This document shows, piece after piece, positions 53,041 to 62,273 of a stretch of 64,000 bases of DNA (positions within the stretch are counted from its first letter, which is position 1; every line of letters begins with the position of its first letter). The notes beneath the pieces were generated by a model. It was not told the DNA's origin. It saw only the letters and a program-made list of their open reading frames with translations, and did no database searches. Source of the DNA: Rosistilla ulvae (GTDB lineage Bacteria; Planctomycetota; Planctomycetia; Pirellulales; Pirellulaceae). The stretch lies in the NCBI RefSeq assembly GCF_007741475.1, contig NZ_CP036261.1, positions 1,240,001-1,304,000 on the forward strand. Direction: 5' to 3'. Made by a program: the position numbers and the translations under genes.

Positions 53041-55515
53041 ATGCAAGAATCACCAATCGATCGCGACCAATTAGCGGTCGAATATTTGGAACTGCTCCCC
53101 TACGAACCCTACCCCGTTCAAGAGGAGGCTTTGCTGGCGTGGTTCTCCGAGCCCCAGGGGGTCCTCGTCGCCGCACCGACCGGGACCGGCAAGACGCTGA
53201 TCGCCGAGGCGGCCGTCTACGAAGCCCTGAAGACGGGCAAGCAGATGTATTATACGACGCCGCTGATCGCGTTGACCGATCAGAAGCTGGTCGAGCTGCA
53301 GGAGACGGTCGTCCGCTGGGGCTATCCCGCCGAATCGGTTGGCCTGGTCACCGGCAACCGCCGCGTCAACCCCGACGCTCCGATCCTGGTCGTCGTCGCC
53401 GAGATCCTGCTGAACCGATTGCTGAACCGCGAGGCGTTCGATTTTGCCGACGTCACCTCGGTCGTGATGGATGAATTCCACAGCTTCAACGACTCGCAGC
53501 GCGGCATCGTTTGGGAATTGACTCTCGGGATGTTGCCCGAACATGTCCGGACGCTACTGTTGAGTGCCACCGTCGGCAATTCGGTCGAGTTTGTCTCGTG
53601 GCTGTACCGATCGCACAACCGGCGGCTGCGATTGGTGCAGGGGACCGAGCGGAAGATCCCGCTGCAATACTGGTGGGTCGACGATCAATTGATCGGCGAA
53701 TTTGCCGAGAAGATCACCGAGGGATCGCCCGAGGTGCGGCGGACGCCAGCGCTGATCTTCTGTTTCAATCGCGATCACTGCTGGCTGACCGCGGAACAAT
53801 TAAAGGGAAAGGGCTTGGTCGACGCGGCGCAGAAGACCGAACTGGCCAATATCCTCAACGCCGAAGATCTCTCCGAGGGAGCCGGCCCGAAGATGAAGCA
53901 GATCTTGATGCGAGGCGTCGGCATCCACCACGCGGGGATCCTGCCGCGCTACCGTCGCTTGGTGGAGTCGCTGTTCCAAAAGAAGCTGTTGAGCGTTTGC
54001 GTCTGCACCGAAACGCTTTCGGCCGGGATCAACCTGCCCGCGCGATCGGTCGTGTTGCCGTCGCTGTTAAAAGGTCCCAAGGGGAAGAAGAAAGTCGTCG
54101 AACCGAGTTCGGCTCACCAGATCTTTGGCCGTGCGGGGCGTCCGCAATTCGATACCGAAGGGCACGTCTTCGCCTTGGCTCACGAAGACGATGTCAAAAT
54201 CTTGCGGTGGAAAGAGAAGTACGATCAGATTCCCGAGGACACCAAAGATCCGGGGCTGATGAAAGCCAAGAAACAGCTGAAGAAGAAGATGCCCAAGCGG
54301 CGTCAGGACGAAGCCTATTGGAACCTCACTCAGTTCGAACAGCTGCAGAACGCGGCGCCCGCGAAACTGGCCAGCCGCGGGCAGATGCCGTGGCGTCTGA
54401 TGGCGTATCTGTTAGGCCATTCGTCCGACATTCAACCGCTGCGAGATTTTGTCGGCCGGCGGTTGATGAACGACAAAGAGCTCAAGAATGCTCAGACGCA
54501 ACTGAATCGGATGCTGGTCGTGTTGTGGTCGGCCAAATATATCGAACTGGATCCCAAGCCAGCTTACGCAAGCGCCGATGCGTCGCCAAAGAAACAAGCC
54601 AGCGACAAACAGTCGGGCGAAAAACCGGAGGCTCCCAAACCGCAGGGGCTGTTCGGCGAGATCCTGCAGCAAATGGAATCCGAACCAAAACCGGAGCCCG
54701 ATGCCAAACCAGCCACTACCGACGACGACGCTCCCGATGAAGCGGCGATCGCGCGAGGCTACGACTACGAGAACTACAAACCGCTGACCGCCACGCCGAC
54801 GCCGACGTTGGAGTTGTTGGTCCGGTTGCGGAGTATTCATCCGCTGTACGGCGTCTACATGGCCGATCACATGCTCAAGGCCGACACCAACGAAAAGCTG
54901 TTGGCGTTGGAAAGCGTGTTGGATATCCCCGGCAACGTCGCTCGATCGGTCCGCGTGCCAGGCAAAGATGAGCTGCCGCCGGGACCGCTAGCAACCGAAG
55001 TGCTCGATCCGCGACTGTTAAAGCTGGGACTGGCGACAGCGGAGGAACTGGGAGTTGGCGGGGATGATGAAGAGGAGGACGCCGGTCCGCGTGGGCGGAA
55101 GTATTACGACGAACCACCAGTCCGCGTATTAACGCTCGGCGACAAACTGTACCGGATGTTCCATTCCGACGTCCCGGGCGTGCACGATGTTCGCGTGAAC
55201 CCGGTTTGGATCGCCGGCGAAGTCCTCGAATATGGCGACTTCAATAAATACATCCTCGCCAAGAAGCTGCAGAAGCAGGAGGGGATCCTGTTCCGACACC
55301 TCTTGCGTTTGATCATGTTGATCGACGAGATGGCCGAGATCCCGCCACTTGGCAGCACGCCGGAAACCTGGGAAGACATCCTGGACGACATCGCCGACCG
55401 ACTGACCGAGATCTGCCGCCGCGTCGATCCCGAGAGCACCGATGAAGCGATCGAAAACGCCACCGCCGGCGACGACCTTCTGCCACCGGTCGTCCGCCGC
55501 AAAGAAAAGGGCTAA
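53041..55515 (+). CDS. Ski2-like superfamily II helicase
   Basis: 824 residues from the ATG at 53041. Helicase motifs in order: Q-like/motif I VLVAAPTGTGKT (residues 41-52), motif II DEFH (144-147), SATVG (motif III), and motif VI IFGRAGRPQFD. The DExH signature and large C-terminal part put it with Ski2/Mtr4-like and bacterial Ski2-like RNA/DNA helicases. A low-complexity Lys/Pro/Glu-rich insert lies at about residues 510-560. It transcribes away from the 73-residue gene. The substrate (RNA or DNA) is not evident. Confidence 0.9.
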   Translation: MQESPIDRDQLAVEYLELLPYEPYPVQEEALLAWFSEPQGVLVAAPTGTGKTLIAEAAVYEALKTGKQMYYTTPLIALTDQKLVELQETVVRWGYPAESVGLVTGNRRVNPDAPILVVVAEILLNRLLNREAFDFADVTSVVMDEFHSFNDSQRGIVWELTLGMLPEHVRTLLLSATVGNSVEFVSWLYRSHNRRLRLVQGTERKIPLQYWWVDDQLIGEFAEKITEGSPEVRRTPALIFCFNRDHCWLTAEQLKGKGLVDAAQKTELANILNAEDLSEGAGPKMKQILMRGVGIHHAGILPRYRRLVESLFQKKLLSVCVCTETLSAGINLPARSVVLPSLLKGPKGKKKVVEPSSAHQIFGRAGRPQFDTEGHVFALAHEDDVKILRWKEKYDQIPEDTKDPGLMKAKKQLKKKMPKRRQDEAYWNLTQFEQLQNAAPAKLASRGQMPWRLMAYLLGHSSDIQPLRDFVGRRLMNDKELKNAQTQLNRMLVVLWSAKYIELDPKPAYASADASPKKQASDKQSGEKPEAPKPQGLFGEILQQMESEPKPEPDAKPATTDDDAPDEAAIARGYDYENYKPLTATPTPTLELLVRLRSIHPLYGVYMADHMLKADTNEKLLALESVLDIPGNVARSVRVPGKDELPPGPLATEVLDPRLLKLGLATAEELGVGGDDEEEDAGPRGRKYYDEPPVRVLTLGDKLYRMFHSDVPGVHDVRVNPVWIAGEVLEYGDFNKYILAKKLQKQEGILFRHLLRLIMLIDEMAEIPPLGSTPETWEDILDDIADRLTEICRRVDPESTDEAIENATAGDDLLPPVVRRKEKG

Positions 55516-55564
55516 AGCCACAACTCAGGAAGCTGCGTCAGTGATGGCCGTAGGTGACGCCGGG

Positions 55565-55742
55565 TGCCACTGGCTTGCCAGTGCATTTCGAACGAAGCCC
55601 CAGGGGAGTGCATTACCCAAACGGCTTCCGGTGCGGCTTCGTTTCCGCAAATCAACGCAGTTCAAACAGATGGCATTCCCGACGTCTTGCGGTTATTCAA
55701 ACATTGGGGCTCCGTCAGAAGAGCACTGGCAAGCCAGTGGCA
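55565..55742. mobile_element. MITE-like element, copy 1
   Basis: 178 bp bounded by TGCCACTGGCTTGCCAGTGC (55565-55584) and its exact reverse complement (55723-55742). Each terminal repeat is itself a near-perfect palindrome (CACTGGC-TT-GCCAGTG). It has no transposase, so it would need one in trans. It is part of the first 367-bp duplicated block (55565-55931). Confidence 0.85.
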
Positions 55743-56120
55743 CACACCTGCCATCCTTCCTGCCTGAGGGGCGAAGCTTCGGTCCTTTGCCTAGCCCAGG
55801 TCCGGCGGAGCGAGCCCCGCGAGCGGAGTGTCGGCCTGGGGACCGTACCAACAACACGTAACGGAAGGGCCAACGGCCCGGCGATTTGTTGTTGCTCGAT
55901 TTGAATTGTGCCTGTCCCTAATTCCTCGGCTAACCCACCCGCGGATTGCGCACTCGGCTCAGCCTATTTTTTGCCCGCGAATATCGCGAATTTACGCGAA
56001 TGGAAAACCGTTGACGAGCATTTGGTTGGATAAGAGTCATTCTCCACGAGCGAGCTACCCGGTGCCTCTCCTGCCCGAGGGACGAAGCTCCGATCCTTTG
56101 CTTGGCTGTTGAAGACTGGG

Positions 56121-56298
56121 TGCCACTGGCTTGCCAGTGCATTTCGAACGAAGCCCCAGGGGAGTGCATTACCCAAACGGCTTCCGGTGCGGCGTCGTTT
56201 CCGCAAATCAACGCAGTTCAAACAGACGGCATTCCCGACGTCTTGCGGTTATTCAAACATTGGGGCTCCGTCAGAAGAGCACTGGCAAGCCAGTGGCA
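56121..56298. mobile_element. MITE-like element, copy 2
   Basis: Same 178-bp element with identical 20-bp terminal repeats (56121-56140 and 56279-56298). It differs from copy 1 at only a few positions. Downstream similarity to the longer block ends at about 56402, so this copy is not flanked by the full duplicated block. The sequence TTTGCTTGGCTGTTGAAGAC precedes both this copy and copy 3. Confidence 0.85.
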
Positions 56299-56450
56299 CA
56301 CACCTGCCATCCTTCCTGCCCGAGGGGCGAAGCTCCGATCCTTTGCCTAGCCCAGATCCGGCGGAGCGAGTCCCGCGAGCGGAGTGCTGGCCTGGGGACC
56401 GTGTTCACAATGAACAAACCACCTCCGTAGCCACGGCAGCGGCGGCCGCT

Positions 56451-56567
56451 TAAAGCCTGCGGCGCGAGCGTTACCTGTCGCCGCCTCCGGGGCTTTCCAT
56501 TGATTGCGTCTTGCCCGATCCTGTGGCTCGCGCCACAGGCTTTATGCAATCGCCGCCTCTGCGGCTT
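56451..56567. repeat. Inverted repeat element, second family
   Basis: TAAAGCCTGCGGCGCGAG (56451-56468) is the inverted copy, with one mismatch, of CTCGCGCCACAGGCTTTA (56527-56544). Its right part (56517-56567) has a second copy at 57501-57552 near the PNP gene end. Confidence 0.7.
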
Positions 56568-56622
56568 GCAACTAGCACGAGAGGCGAAGCTCCGGTCCTT
56601 TGCTTGGCTGTTGAAGACCGGG

Positions 56623-56800
56623 TGCCACTGGCTTGCCAGTGCATTTCGAACGAAGCCCCGGGGGAGTGCATTACCCAAACGGCTTCCGGTGCGGCGTCGT
56701 TTCCGCAAATCAACGCAGTTCAAACAGACGGCATTCCCGACGTCTTGCGGTTATTCAAACATTGGGGCTCCGTCAGAAGAGCACTGGCAAGCCAGTGGCA
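56623..56800. mobile_element. MITE-like element, copy 3
   Basis: Third 178-bp copy (terminal repeats 56623-56642 and 56781-56800), again nearly identical. The whole block 56623-56989 has the same length (367 bp) as 55565-55931 and ends with the shared tail ATTTGTTGTTGCTCGATTTG...CATCGGCT-like sequence. Confidence 0.85.
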
Positions 56801-57133
56801 CACACCTGCCATCCTTCCTGCCCGAGGGGTGAAGCTCCGATCCTTTGCCTAGCCCAGGCCAATCGCAGCGAGCCCTGCGAGCGGAGTGCTGGCCTGGGGA
56901 CCGTGCCAACAACACGCGAACGAAGAGCCAACGGTCCGGCGATTTGTTGTTGCTCGATTTGAATTGTGCCTGTCCCCAATTCATCGGCTCGGTCTGGTTT
57001 GCGGAGGTTCGTCTGTTGGAACGTCGAAAACTGCTCGCTCGTTTGGTAATATGCTGATCCCCGCAATTGGCGGTTTTGCGTTGCGGGGGTGTTTTTATTC
57101 GAGTTCATTGCAATCCCTTCGTCAGAGATCCCA

Positions 57134-57445
57134 ATGACAAACTTAGAACCATCTCCAGAAGCGTTGAAATTTCGTGGATCGATGCGTGCGGGTTCCTTCA
57201 CCGCTCAGCTGTTTGTTGAACTGGCCGTCGAGCCGTCGTCGCTTACACTAAGTGCCTCCATGCGGTCGTTCCGAATCGACCGCGAGAATTTTCAAGGGCT
57301 CGAAGAAACCTCGATCCTTGGGATTTTTAAGCGCGGTATCCGTTTCCGTCATAGCCAGCCAGGCCTGACGAATCCGATCATCTTTTACCCGTCGATGAAT
57401 CGAGACGCGTTCCGCCAGCATCTTCAATCGATCGGTTGGTCGTAA
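57134..57445 (+). CDS. Small hypothetical protein, possibly PH-like
   Basis: 103 residues from the ATG at 57134. It is a compact beta-strand-rich protein (AQLFVELAVEPSSLTLSASMRSF, SILGIFKRGIRFRHSQ) with a C-terminal helix RDAFRQHLQSIGW. This shape recalls PH/YcxB-like membrane-associated folds, but no signature is decisive. It follows the repeat island and precedes a convergent PNP gene. Confidence 0.6.
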   Translation: MTNLEPSPEALKFRGSMRAGSFTAQLFVELAVEPSSLTLSASMRSFRIDRENFQGLEETSILGIFKRGIRFRHSQPGLTNPIIFYPSMNRDAFRQHLQSIGWS

Positions 57446-57500
57446 CCCGCAACGTCCGGTTGCCTGCCGAAACCTGTTGCAGGCGACACCTGGCTTGGCG

Positions 57501-57552
57501 GATCCTGCGGCTTGCGCCCGCAGGCTTTATGCGATCGCCGCATCCGCGGCTT
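57501..57552. repeat. Copy of second-family repeat
   Basis: GATCCTGCGGCTTGCGCCCG...CAGGCTTTATGCGATCGCCG matches 56517-56567 with a few substitutions. It lies between the stops of the small hypothetical gene and the first PNP gene. Confidence 0.65.
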
Positions 57553-57565
57553 TTAGCTCACCAGT

Positions 57566-58429
57566 TCAGCTGGTGGTGCTGCGCTGGACTGCTTCTCGCA
57601 CGATCGCTCGCATTCTTGGTTCGGCGATCTGGGCTGCGGCTAGGACGTCGGCGTGGTCGGTGCGTTGGGGAGCGTCTGGACGGGCGATGTTGCTGACCAT
57701 CGACATGCCCAATACTCGCATCCCGATCCGCTGAGCCTGCAGGACTTCCGGGACGGTGCTCATGCCAACCACATCGGCTCCGATCTTGCGCATGAAGCGG
57801 TATTCGGCGCGAGTTTCGTAAGTCGGGCCGAGCGTGGCGAGGTAGGTTCCCGAATGAGCTGGAAAGCCGTTCAGCCGCGCCGTCTCCAAGGCCTTCTCGC
57901 TGAGCGCTTGATCGTAGGGGGATGCGCCACGCAAAGGGGCGTCGCTGCGCGTTTGCGGAGGATAGATTCCGTAATCGAATCGTTGCCCCGGGTGTCCGTG
58001 CAGCATGTCGATGTGGTCGCGGATCACCACGATGTCGCCGATGCGATATTTGGGGTTCAGCCCGCCGGCGGCATTGGAGACGATCAGCGTGTGCGATCCG
58101 ATCGCGGCCAAGACGCGGACCGGGAACGAGACCTGTTCGGTCGTCCAACCCTCGTAGCGATGGAAGCGGCCGGACATCGCGATCACCGGTTGGGAATCGA
58201 GCCAGCCGAAGATCAGTTGGCCGCTGTGCCCCGCGATCCGCGATTGTCCCCAGTTGGGGATGTCGGCGTAATCGATGGCGATCGCATCTTCGATGTAGTC
58301 GACAAGGTTTCCGAGCCCGCTGCCCAAGATGATCGCCACCCGCGGTAGTTCGGCGAGTTTGCACGCGATGAATTCCGCAGTCCGCAAAACTCGCTCGGCC
58401 GGACACTGTTGGTTGGGATGCTTGGTCAT
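57566..58429 (-). CDS. Purine-nucleoside phosphorylase (6-oxopurine type)
   Basis: 287 residues from the ATG at 58429. Trimeric PNP family: VAIILGSGLGNLVD phosphate-binding loop, FPVRVLAAIGSHTLIVSNAAGGLN, GPTYETRAEYR with Glu205 (equivalent of Glu201 in mammalian PNP) and MVSNIARP with Asn247 (equivalent of Asn243). This Asn selects 6-oxopurines (inosine, guanosine). Length is normal (270-290). It lies downstream of a second PNP gene on the same strand, separated by the REP-like repeat at 58524-58588. Confidence 0.93.
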   Translation of the reverse strand: MTKHPNQQCPAERVLRTAEFIACKLAELPRVAIILGSGLGNLVDYIEDAIAIDYADIPNWGQSRIAGHSGQLIFGWLDSQPVIAMSGRFHRYEGWTTEQVSFPVRVLAAIGSHTLIVSNAAGGLNPKYRIGDIVVIRDHIDMLHGHPGQRFDYGIYPPQTRSDAPLRGASPYDQALSEKALETARLNGFPAHSGTYLATLGPTYETRAEYRFMRKIGADVVGMSTVPEVLQAQRIGMRVLGMSMVSNIARPDAPQRTDHADVLAAAQIAEPRMRAIVREAVQRSTTS

Positions 58430-58523
58430 ACGATTCTTGGGTGGAGGGCTCCGCGAAAATCAGAACGGCGGGATCGAGCCCGGGCTAATCATGGTGGGCT
58501 GTTAAGTGTTTGTGCTTATATAA

Positions 58524-58588
58524 ATTAGCCGGCACGCGATAGCGAGGCGTTGTCCAAGGTAACCGGACGCTAACGCGTGCCGGCTGAT
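58524..58588. repeat. REP-like inverted repeat, third family
   Basis: Arms at 58524-58544 (ATTAGCCGGCACGCGATAGCG) and 58568-58588 (CGCTAACGCGTGCCGGCTGAT) are reverse complements with two mismatches. A related copy, GCTAACGCGTGGCGGCTGAT, lies at 62330-62349. Located between the two PNP genes. Confidence 0.75.
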
Positions 58589-58621
58589 ACCTCAAATTGA
58601 AACACCGATCTGCGGTGGGGA

Positions 58622-59461
58622 TTACGCCAGGCGGTCGTTGGCGAAATCGGCGACCGACTGGCGGACCAGGGTTCGCAGGTTCGGTTCGGCGGCGTTGGCG
58701 ATCGCGATGATCTCCTCGACAACCGCTGGCTGCAGCGCGTCGGGCAGGCACATGTCGGTGATCACCGAAAATCCGACGACCTTCAGCCCGCAGTGGACCG
58801 CCACGATCACCTCCGGCACGGTGCTCATGCCAACGACATCGGCACCGATCGTCCGCAGGAATCGGTATTCGGCTCGGGTTTCCAAGTTTGGTCCGGCGAC
58901 GGCGACAAAGACGCCTTTGTGGGCGCGAATGTTCTCGCGGCGGGCGATTTCCAAAGCCGTATCGACCAGCCGTTGGCTGTAGGGTTCGCACATGTCGGGG
59001 AAGCGTGGCCCGAGTCGATCGTCGTTGATGCCGATCAATGGATTGTCACCCATCAGGTTGATCTGGTCTTCGATGACCATGATGTCCCCCGATTGGAAAT
59101 AAGGGTTCAGGCCGCCGCAAGCGTTCGAAACGACCAACAATTCGGCTCCCAAAGCCTTCATCACGCGGACCGGCAGCGTGATCTGTTTCAACGGATAGCC
59201 CTCGTACATATGGAATCGGCCTTCCATTGCAACGACGGGGACACCTTGCAGTTTCCCGCAGACCAACCGCCCGCGATGGCTGGTGGCTGTCGAAGTCGGA
59301 AAGTGGGGGATCTCCGAATAGTCCAACGAGGCCTCGATCTCGATCTCGTCGACGAGTCCACCCAGGCCTGTCCCGAGGATGATCCCGGCCCGCGGAGTGG
59401 TCCCCCAAGCGGCTTTGATCGCTGCTGTCGATTCTTCGATTTTGTCATAGAGGTCGAGCAT
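58622..59461 (-). CDS. Purine-nucleoside phosphorylase, second paralogue
   Basis: 279 residues from the ATG at 59461. The PNP core is kept: AGIILGTGLGGLVD, LPVRVMKALGAELLVVSNACGGLN and GPNLETRAEYRFLR (Glu194). The residue that selects the base, Asn in 6-oxopurine PNPs, reads Asp236 in FSVITDMCLP. Known mutagenesis of human PNP (Asn to Asp) extends activity to adenosine, so this paralogue may act on 6-aminopurines such as adenosine or methylthioadenosine. It is the upstream gene of the tandem pair. Confidence 0.9.
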   Translation of the reverse strand: MLDLYDKIEESTAAIKAAWGTTPRAGIILGTGLGGLVDEIEIEASLDYSEIPHFPTSTATSHRGRLVCGKLQGVPVVAMEGRFHMYEGYPLKQITLPVRVMKALGAELLVVSNACGGLNPYFQSGDIMVIEDQINLMGDNPLIGINDDRLGPRFPDMCEPYSQRLVDTALEIARRENIRAHKGVFVAVAGPNLETRAEYRFLRTIGADVVGMSTVPEVIVAVHCGLKVVGFSVITDMCLPDALQPAVVEEIIAIANAAEPNLRTLVRQSVADFANDRLA

Positions 59462-59832
59462 GCGGAATCCTTTTATCTCGCGGATGCGACGGTCTTCGCG
59501 GTTTCGGGGGGAGCTTCGATCGTTTGTACAGATCGCTGCTGCTGAGGTGATGTCGCATCATAAAACCTGCGCCCCCAACGTGGCAACGGACTTGATAGGA
59601 TTGAAGATATCTGTTTCAAAAGAACTTCGACCGGATCTTTTCTTTCTGCGCCGGTACCCGATGCGGATCGGCACGCCGCACCGACCGACTGCACGAAAAT
59701 CCGTTAAACTCAGCTTGTCTCTACATTGCGGTAAACCGCCACGCCGAAAAGGTTGGGGCAGATCGAACCCCTTCGCGGCCATCGTTCTTTTAAATATCCC
59801 TTTTGTTGCACGTTAAGTAGAAGCGAATTCGC
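59462..59832. other. Intergenic region, divergent promoters expected
   Basis: 371 bases between the divergent PNP and HerA-like genes. No coding frame of note. A short perfect stem GCGGT-AA-ACCGC occurs near 59729-59740. No clear -35/-10 pair was chosen. Confidence 0.45.
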
Positions 59833-62259
59833 ATGATCCCTTCTGTCGATCAGTTTGAAAAGCTCGGAGCCTTCTATCTGGGCCGCGAGTACGATATGAA
59901 AGCCGGTCGTAATCGCGACGATCTGCTGATGTACGATGCCAAGGATTTGTGCACCCACGCCCTCTGCGTCGGGATGACCGGCAGCGGCAAGACGGGGCTC
60001 TGTCTGTCGCTGTTGGAAGAAGCCGCGATCGACGGCATTCCGGCTCTTTGCGTCGATCCCAAGGGAGACCTGGCGAACCTGCTGCTGACCTTCCCCGACT
60101 TCAATCCCGACGATTACAAACCGTGGTTGGAACAGGGAGAAGCCTCGCGGAAGGGGATCACGCTGGACGAATTGGCTGCCAGCAAGGCGAAGCTGTGGCA
60201 GGATGGTTTGGCGTCGTGGGGGCAGGATGGCGATCGCATCCGCCGTTTTCAAGATTCGGTCGACATCGCCGTCTACACGCCCGGCAGCAACATCGGGCTG
60301 CCGCTGACCATCTTAAAGAGCTTCAACGCGCCGCCCCCCGAAATCCTAGAAGACAGCGAAGCGATGAGCGACCGGATCGCCGGCGCGGCGTCGGGGCTGT
60401 TGGCGTTGGTCGGCGTCGATGCCGATCCGCTCTCCTCCCCAGACCACATCCTGCTGTCGAAGATTTTAGACACCAACTGGCGTGCCGGGAAAAACGTAAC
60501 CATCGGCGATTTGATCGGCATGATCGCTTCGCCGCCGTTTGATCGCGTCGGCGTGATCAATCTCGATGCCTTCATGTCGCCAGCCGATCGAACCAAGCTG
60601 TCGATGCGGTTGAACAATCTGTTGGCCTCTCCCGCCTTCTCGACTTGGTTGGAAGGCGAAGCGTTGGACATTCAGCGTTTGATGTACACCGACGAGGGGA
60701 AGCCGCGGTTGACGATCCTGTCGATCGCCCATCTGTCGGATACCGAGCGGATGTTTTTCGTCACGATCCTGTTGAACGAATTGGTCGCCTGGATGCGGAC
60801 CCAGAGCGGCACCAGCAGCTTGCGGGCGATGTTCTACATGGATGAGGTTTTTGGCTATTTCCCTCCCGTCGCTAAACCGCCATCGAAGGCGCCGATGCTG
60901 ACGCTGCTGAAGCAGGCTCGGGCGTTTGGTCTAGGCGTCACGCTAGCGACTCAGAACCCGGTCGACCTCGACTACAAAGGGCTATCGAACATCGGCACCT
61001 GGTTCTTGGGGCGGCTGCAAACTGAACGCGATAAGCAGCGTGTGCTCGAGGGACTCGAAGGAGCCGCGGCGCAGACCGGCGTGCCGTTTGATCGCCAAGA
61101 GATGGAACAGACGCTGGCCGGGTTGGGGAGCCGCGTCTTCTTGATGAACAACGTTCACGACGATGGGCCGCGCGTCTTTCAGTCGCGTTGGGCGCTGTCG
61201 TTCCTGTCGGGCCCGTTGGCTCGCGATCAGATCTCTCGGTTGATGAAGGACCGCCGCGAGCAAGCGGCCAAGGAGTTGGCCGAAAGTGGTGAACCGGCCG
61301 AATCGATCGCCACGGGAAGTGCTCAAGGTGCGCGGCCGATGGTCCCCGCGGGGATCGAAGAGCGATTTGTCTGTCCGACGAAAAGCCCGGCCGAATCGGC
61401 GTCGCTGGTCTACCGGCCGGCGATTTTAGGAAAGGGCTCGCTGCACTTCGTCCGCAGCCGCGGGTCGATCGATCTGTGGCAGGACCAGTCGCGAATCGTC
61501 TCTTGCGCCGCTGGCGTCCCCGATCCGCTGTGGATCGACAGCAAGCCGGCTCCTCAGGATCTGCAGCTCAGCGATCGACCGGACGAAAGGTATACGTTTG
61601 CCGATCTGCCGACCGAATTGGTGAATGAGAAATCGTACAAACGCTGGGCGGACGATCTGAAGGATTACTTCTACCGACACCAGACGCTGGCGGTCTACGA
61701 ATGCGACGAAGTCGATCAACTGGCGCCGCCGGGGTCGACGGAGGTGCAGGCGCGATTGCACTTCAAACAAGCGGCTCGCGAGGCGAGGGATCGCGAGACG
61801 GAGAACCTGCGCGACAAGTTCTCCTCGAAAATGCAATCGTTGGAAAAGAAGATCCGGACCGCCGAGGATCGCGTTTCCCGCGAAGCGTCGCAAGCGCAAG
61901 GGGCGACTTGGCAATCGATGATCCAGATCGGTTCGACGCTGTTAAACGGATTTATGGGGAACAAGATCAGCCGTCGGGCTTCGACAGCGGCCAACGGATG
62001 GAATCGGGCCGCGCGGCAGAAGGAGGATGTCCACCGTGCCGAAGCGGCGTTGCAAGCGTTGCACGACGACATGGCTGACCTGGAAGAGGATTTGAAGCGG
62101 GAGATCGATGAACTGGCCGAACGCTTTCATATCGATAACCTGAAGCTGGACGAGACGCTGATCAATCCACGCAAGGGGGATTTGCGAGTCGATTCGCCCG
62201 TGCTGCTGTGGACCCCGTGGCAAGTCGATTCGGTGGGGATCGCCCAGCGGCTGTTTTAG
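59833..62259 (+). CDS. HerA-like P-loop ATPase (DUF853/DUF87 type)
   Basis: 808 residues from the ATG at 59833. Walker A GMTGSGKT is at residues 47-54, preceded by THALCV; CVDPKGDLANLLLTFPDF and the Walker B segment RAMFYMDEVFGYFPPVAKPPSK follow, then LATQNPVDLDYKGLSNIGTWF. This matches the bacterial HerA/VirD4-like ATPase branch with a long C-terminal extension containing a Glu/Arg-rich coiled coil (about 640-690 and 720-760). It has no membrane helix. Such ATPases pump DNA or peptides through ring complexes; the substrate here is unknown. No nuclease gene of the HerA-NurA type is next to it. Confidence 0.85.
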   Translation: MIPSVDQFEKLGAFYLGREYDMKAGRNRDDLLMYDAKDLCTHALCVGMTGSGKTGLCLSLLEEAAIDGIPALCVDPKGDLANLLLTFPDFNPDDYKPWLEQGEASRKGITLDELAASKAKLWQDGLASWGQDGDRIRRFQDSVDIAVYTPGSNIGLPLTILKSFNAPPPEILEDSEAMSDRIAGAASGLLALVGVDADPLSSPDHILLSKILDTNWRAGKNVTIGDLIGMIASPPFDRVGVINLDAFMSPADRTKLSMRLNNLLASPAFSTWLEGEALDIQRLMYTDEGKPRLTILSIAHLSDTERMFFVTILLNELVAWMRTQSGTSSLRAMFYMDEVFGYFPPVAKPPSKAPMLTLLKQARAFGLGVTLATQNPVDLDYKGLSNIGTWFLGRLQTERDKQRVLEGLEGAAAQTGVPFDRQEMEQTLAGLGSRVFLMNNVHDDGPRVFQSRWALSFLSGPLARDQISRLMKDRREQAAKELAESGEPAESIATGSAQGARPMVPAGIEERFVCPTKSPAESASLVYRPAILGKGSLHFVRSRGSIDLWQDQSRIVSCAAGVPDPLWIDSKPAPQDLQLSDRPDERYTFADLPTELVNEKSYKRWADDLKDYFYRHQTLAVYECDEVDQLAPPGSTEVQARLHFKQAAREARDRETENLRDKFSSKMQSLEKKIRTAEDRVSREASQAQGATWQSMIQIGSTLLNGFMGNKISRRASTAANGWNRAARQKEDVHRAEAALQALHDDMADLEEDLKREIDELAERFHIDNLKLDETLINPRKGDLRVDSPVLLWTPWQVDSVGIAQRLF

Positions 62260-62273
62260 GGATCGCCGCGATG

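Larger units (their letters stand above)
55516..57133. other. Repeat-rich intergenic island
   Basis: 1.6 kb with no credible gene; frames seen here arise from repeated DNA and are shared by the copies. It holds three 178-bp elements with palindromic ends, two of which are part of 367-bp direct duplications, and a composite inverted repeat at 56451-56567. Each component is listed separately. Confidence 0.8.

Noticed and set aside
55564-56852. Repeated frames of 60-150 codons in the repeat island
   Set aside because: They are the same frames recurring in each repeat copy, with no ribosome site and low complexity of a non-protein type.
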